DNA of 9,454 nt, from positions 1 to 9,454 of the forward strand of contig CALPNL020000066.1 in assembly GCA_943324925.2 (NCBI GenBank), in the 5' to 3' direction. Below the pieces are notes generated by a model that had not been told where the DNA came from, made no database searches, and saw only the letters and a program-made list of their open reading frames with translations. Numbering within the stretch: position 1 is the stretch's first letter; every line of letters starts with the position of its first letter. This document shows, in pieces, positions 6,757 through 9,454 of the stretch. The DNA is from Chitinophaga pinensis. GTDB taxonomy: Bacteria; Bacteroidota; Bacteroidia; Flavobacteriales; Flavobacteriaceae. Both the position numbers and the translations under genes were made by a program.

Positions 6757-8007
6757 ATGCAAGAAACATCAAAACAATCCTTGAAAAATAATTTGACTTT
6801 CCAAATTCTAATTGCCATGTTATTGGGAGGAATTCTTGGAATTTTTATTCATAATAATCTTTCGGCCGAAGGAGCAAAAGAATTTAGTGGTTATATAAAA
6901 TTGTTAGCGACTGTATTTATTCGTTTGGTACAAATGATAATTTCACCTTTAGTATTTTCAACATTAGTAGTTGGAATTGCTAAATTGGGTGATATTAAAG
7001 CTGTAGGAAGGATTGGGGGTAAAGCAATGGGGTGGTTTTTCACCGCTTCTTTCGTATCCTTATTAATAGGGATGTTTTGGGTAAATGTTTTAACTCCAGG
7101 TGATGGTTTAAATTTATCCAATATCGATTTAAATACTGCTAGTGAAGTGACTGAAAAAACTCAGGTTTTTTCTGCGCAAAATTTTATTGAACACATAATT
7201 CCAAAAAGTATAGTTGAAGCAATGGCAGGTAATGAAATACTTCAAATTGTAATTTTCTCTATCTTTTTTGGATTAGCAGCAGCTGCAATTGGAGACAATT
7301 CTAAACCAGTTGTAAATGCTTTGGATAAATTATCCCACATCGTTTTAAAAATGGTAAATTATGTAATGAAATTTGCGCCAATTGGAGTCTTTGGCGCTAT
7401 TGCTGGAGTATTTGCAATTAGAGATTTTGGTGATTTATTAATGACCTATGCTAAATTCTTTGGTTCGTTTCTCGTAGGTATTTCAACCCTTTGGGTAATT
7501 TTGGTTGCTGTTGGATTTATTTTCTTGAAATCAAAAATGAGTATATTATTAAAACGTATAATAAGTCCAATTGTAATTGCATTTAGTACCACAAGTTCAG
7601 AAGCTGTATTTCCAAAACTAACTGAAGAATTAGAACGTTTTGGTGTTAAAGATAGAATTGTATCTTTCATGCTCCCTTTAGGTTACTCTTTCAATCTTGA
7701 TGGTAGTATGATGTATATGACTTTTGCCAGTATTTTCATCGCTCAAGCTTATGGAATACACTTAGATTTACCCACACAGTTTACCATGCTTTTTGTATTA
7801 ATGCTTACCAGTAAAGGAATTGCAGGAGTTCCAAGAGCTAGCTTAGTAGTAGTGGCTGCTACTTGTGGTATGTTTAAAATTCCAATTGAAGGGATTGCCT
7901 TGATCCTCCCAATTGATCATTTTTGCGATATGTTTAGAAGCGGAACTAATGTTTTAGGGAATGCTTTGGCTACTTCAGTAGTGGGTAAATGGGAAAAAGA
8001 AGAATAA
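6757..8007 (+). CDS. SDF-family dicarboxylate/amino-acid:cation symporter
   Basis: This inner-membrane secondary transporter of the glutamate/dicarboxylate (DctA/GltP/GltPh) family has 416 residues, the normal length, with the eight membrane segments and two re-entrant hairpins expected for the family. The hairpin-1 serine motif is AFSTTSSEAVFPKL (from residue 275). The helix-7 motif is NLDGS (313-317, cf. NMDGT). Hairpin 2 has SKGIAGVPRASL, and helix 8 has DMFRSGTNVLGN (391-402). Asp391 and Arg394 correspond to the substrate-binding Asp and Arg of acidic-amino-acid transporters. The last position of that motif is Asn402, where GltPh has the sodium-ligand Asp405, so cation coupling may differ. 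Substrate (glutamate, aspartate or C4-dicarboxylate) cannot be fixed from sequence. It follows aroC by 15 bases and is likely co-transcribed, without an obvious metabolic link. Confidence 0.92.
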   Translation: MQETSKQSLKNNLTFQILIAMLLGGILGIFIHNNLSAEGAKEFSGYIKLLATVFIRLVQMIISPLVFSTLVVGIAKLGDIKAVGRIGGKAMGWFFTASFVSLLIGMFWVNVLTPGDGLNLSNIDLNTASEVTEKTQVFSAQNFIEHIIPKSIVEAMAGNEILQIVIFSIFFGLAAAAIGDNSKPVVNALDKLSHIVLKMVNYVMKFAPIGVFGAIAGVFAIRDFGDLLMTYAKFFGSFLVGISTLWVILVAVGFIFLKSKMSILLKRIISPIVIAFSTTSSEAVFPKLTEELERFGVKDRIVSFMLPLGYSFNLDGSMMYMTFASIFIAQAYGIHLDLPTQFTMLFVLMLTSKGIAGVPRASLVVVAATCGMFKIPIEGIALILPIDHFCDMFRSGTNVLGNALATSVVGKWEKEE

Positions 8008-8044
8008 AATTATTCATTTATGCCTTTTTTGTTTAAGTTTTTTT

Positions 8045-8052
8045 TATATTTG
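8045..8052 (+). promoter_or_regulatory. Candidate -7 element for the T9SS-cargo gene
   Basis: TATATTTG is a perfect match to TAnnTTTG and ends 30 bases before the ATG. The only nearby TTTG (8028-8031) is 13 bases upstream, closer than the usual spacing, so the -33 element is unclear. The gene is 75 bases from the preceding stop and probably separately transcribed. Confidence 0.45.
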
Positions 8053-8082
8053 TTTAATCTTTAACATTTTAAACTTTTATTT

Positions 8083-9144
8083 ATGAAAAAAATTTTACTA
8101 TTTATTACATTAACATTGTCAATTCAATGCATTAATGCTCAAGTTTTAGAATCTGATAATTTTACAGCTTTGACTGTTGGTAATATTGGAAGTGATTTAA
8201 CTGGTGCGGCAGTTGGTCAAGGAGGTTGGTATATCTACCAAGGATTAACCACAGATTACCAAGTAGTTTCTAAACCAGCACCTTATGGAAATGTACTTCA
8301 ATTAACAGGAGAGGCTACATCATCCACCGCAGCTACTACAACTCGTTACATTAACAAAGTAAATCTTGCTACCAACTGGGGAACTCGCACTGCGGGTAAT
8401 AACATTCTTGAAGTTGAGTTTGATTTAAATACGGGTGCTCTTTCTGCAAGTAAAAATACTTTCCAATGTCGTTTATATAGTGATTTAGGATTAACTCTTT
8501 CAGGAATCTATTTAGATAAAAATTATTCAACTACGGCTGCTCCAACTGTTTTGTTTCCAAATTCATTACGTGGTTTGGCTAGATATACTTCAGGAACAAC
8601 AACTGGTGCTTATTCTTTTGGATTAGGGCCTGATGCTACAAATCCAAACTTGGTGTTTCCAGATAATACTTGGATTAGAGTAGGTTTCAGTTTTAACCAA
8701 ACAACAGGTGAAGTAAAGTGGAAAGGACCATCTTTAAATGGTTTTATTATTGGAGCAGGAACTGGTTTAATACCTGGTGAAATCGACTTTTTAGTAACTA
8801 CTGCAGCAGGAAACACTGTAGCTGCGACTGCTTTCATTGATAATTATGTTGCTAGAGCGTCATCTACGGATACTTTATTAGAAGTTGAAACTAAAACTAG
8901 AACGGTACTTGTATCAACTTACCCAAATCCAACAATTGATATAATTAATGTATATAATTCTAATAATTTAGATTTGGATAATTATAATATAATTGATTTA
9001 AAAGGAACAGTTGTAAAATCAGGTGTTTTAAATAATTCATTAGAACAAAAAATCAATGTTTCAGAACTACCTCAAGGTGTTTACATGTTGAATTTCAATA
9101 CCACAGATAAAAATACAGTTACTAAAAAGATCATTAAAAACTAA
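8083..9144 (+). CDS. T9SS type A sorting domain-containing secreted protein, function unknown
   Basis: The 353-residue protein has a Sec signal peptide (MKKILLFITLTLSIQCINA, cleavage likely after residue 19) and a C-terminal type A sorting domain from about residue 280. That domain shows YPNPTIDIINVYN, a central NIIDLKGTVVKSG stretch, LPQGVYMLNF and the basic end KKIIKN. By family knowledge, such proteins cross the outer membrane through the type IX secretion system, and the domain is removed at the surface. The passenger (about 20-265) is Thr/Gly/Asn-rich and predicted beta, resembling a concanavalin/LamG-like jelly roll (FDLNTGALSASKNTFQCRL, GEVKWKGPSLNG, FIDNYVARAS). I cannot name a ligand or catalytic residue. 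It stands alone between its own promoter and a strong terminator. A carbohydrate-binding or adhesin role is only a guess. Confidence 0.88.
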   Translation: MKKILLFITLTLSIQCINAQVLESDNFTALTVGNIGSDLTGAAVGQGGWYIYQGLTTDYQVVSKPAPYGNVLQLTGEATSSTAATTTRYINKVNLATNWGTRTAGNNILEVEFDLNTGALSASKNTFQCRLYSDLGLTLSGIYLDKNYSTTAAPTVLFPNSLRGLARYTSGTTTGAYSFGLGPDATNPNLVFPDNTWIRVGFSFNQTTGEVKWKGPSLNGFIIGAGTGLIPGEIDFLVTTAAGNTVAATAFIDNYVARASSTDTLLEVETKTRTVLVSTYPNPTIDIINVYNSNNLDLDNYNIIDLKGTVVKSGVLNNSLEQKINVSELPQGVYMLNFNTTDKNTVTKKIIKN

Positions 9145-9161
9145 TCAAATTAGTTTCAAAT

Positions 9162-9193
9162 AAAAAACTCCTCAAGCAATTGAGGAGTTTTTT
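9162..9193. terminator. Bidirectional Rho-independent terminator
   Basis: A perfect 14-base inverted repeat (AAAAAACTCCTCAA at 9162-9175, its complement at 9180-9193) encloses a GCAA tetraloop. Its core is an 8-bp CTCCTCAA/TTGAGGAG stem. A run of eight T follows on the plus strand (9188-9195), and the A run on the left gives a T run on the minus strand. It sits 18 bases after the T9SS-cargo stop and 4 bases from the stop of the converging DCC-family gene, so it can end transcripts from both sides. Confidence 0.92.
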
Positions 9194-9196
9194 TTA

Positions 9197-9454
9197 TTAT
9201 AAAAATTTAGATTTTATTTCATCGGTAGGAATCATACAACTTTCTTTTTGCCCATACCATAAATAACGATTTTTAGCAATATAATCATAAAGTAAGTTTC
9301 GTAACCCATTTGGAATTATTTTGAATATTGTGCCTAAATGAAAAAATCCACCTAAATCTCTTGCAATTTCAATAGCTGCAGCTGATTTATAGAAATAGGA
9401 TATCCCAGGTTCATATAAAATCACACTATCAATATGTTTAGAATGCAATCCAAT
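9197..9454 (-). CDS. DCC-family (DUF393) thiol-disulfide oxidoreductase-like protein, C-terminal part
   Basis: The frame stays open to the right edge, so the start is outside the window; the 85 visible residues are the C-terminal part of a family usually about 130-140 residues long. Recognisable features are IDSVILYEPG followed by KSAAAIEIARDLGG, then IIPNGLRNLLYDYIAKNRYLWYGQ and the closing CMIPTDEIKSKFL. These match the order in DCC-family proteins. The family's name-giving DxxCxxC-type motif lies in the N-terminal part, which is not visible, so redox activity cannot be judged here. The family is related to thioredoxin-like folds and its role is poorly defined. The in-frame TTG at 9448-9446 is an edge artefact, not a start. 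The gene ends at the shared terminator, convergent with the T9SS-cargo gene. Confidence 0.85.
   Translation of the reverse strand: MGLHSKHIDSVILYEPGISYFYKSAAAIEIARDLGGFFHLGTIFKIIPNGLRNLLYDYIAKNRYLWYGQKESCMIPTDEIKSKFL

Noticed and set aside
6891..7670. Two minus-strand open frames inside the symporter gene
   Set aside because: Typical antisense frames opposite hydrophobic codons; no independent support.
8002..8015. Palindrome GAATAAAATTATTC at the end of the symporter gene as a terminator or operator
   Set aside because: Only two bases separate the all-A/T-rich arms, so it cannot form a stable hairpin, and such palindromes are expected in this base composition.
8122..8130. Cys16 in the T9SS-cargo signal peptide as a lipobox
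   Set aside because: The residues before it are S-I-Q, which do not fit a lipobox, and INAQ gives a normal signal peptidase I site.
8610..8837. Minus-strand open frame inside the T9SS-cargo gene
   Set aside because: Shadow frame with no motif, opposite an intact secreted-protein gene.
9446..9448. TTG as the start codon of the minus-strand gene at the right edge
   Set aside because: The frame stays open to the window edge and the family's N-terminal part is missing, so this is an edge artefact.

Overview
The window is a low-GC, compactly coding chromosomal segment from a member of Bacteroidota, most likely a Flavobacterium-like genus. Five things point there: a protein ending in a type IX secretion (T9SS) type A sorting domain; bacterial lipoprotein signals with acidic residues after the cysteine; a bacillithiol biosynthesis gene (bshA) in a Gram-negative style genome with outer-membrane proteins; TAnnTTTG-type -7 promoter elements; and A-rich leaders without clear Shine-Dalgarno sequences. 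I see no mobile element, CRISPR array, tRNA or rRNA. It reads as ordinary core genome with a few poorly characterised envelope genes.

Layout. (1) Positions 1-3001, plus strand: a large lipoprotein, cut by the left edge, that joins a NagZ-type family 3 glycoside hydrolase to a serine beta-lactamase-fold hydrolase. It is probably a peptidoglycan-fragment-processing enzyme. (2) 3076-4209, plus: bshA, first step of bacillithiol synthesis. (3) 4211-4687 and 4757-5560, minus: a small outer-membrane beta-barrel-like protein and, upstream of it, a lipoprotein of unknown function. They lie tail-to-tail with bshA, with one base between stop codons. (4) 5561-5676: a divergent promoter region. (5) 5677-8007, plus: aroC (chorismate synthase) followed after 15 bases by an SDF-family dicarboxylate/amino-acid:cation symporter, a likely two-gene operon. 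(6) 8083-9144, plus: a T9SS-secreted protein of unknown function. (7) 9162-9193: a strong bidirectional terminator. (8) 9197-9454, minus: the C-terminal part of a DCC-family (DUF393) thiol-disulfide oxidoreductase-like protein, cut by the right edge.

How the genes fit together. Most look like independent housekeeping or envelope functions. Two themes recur. One is envelope and secretion: two lipoproteins, one probable outer-membrane protein and one T9SS cargo. The other is thiol chemistry: BshA and the DCC-family protein, although nothing in the sequence links these two. The most interesting object is the NagZ plus beta-lactamase-fold fusion. It puts into one lipid-anchored polypeptide two activities that in Bacillus subtilis are carried by separate neighbouring genes (NagZ and AmiE). 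I found no clearly undescribed multi-gene system; the unknown lipoprotein/barrel pair is the nearest candidate.
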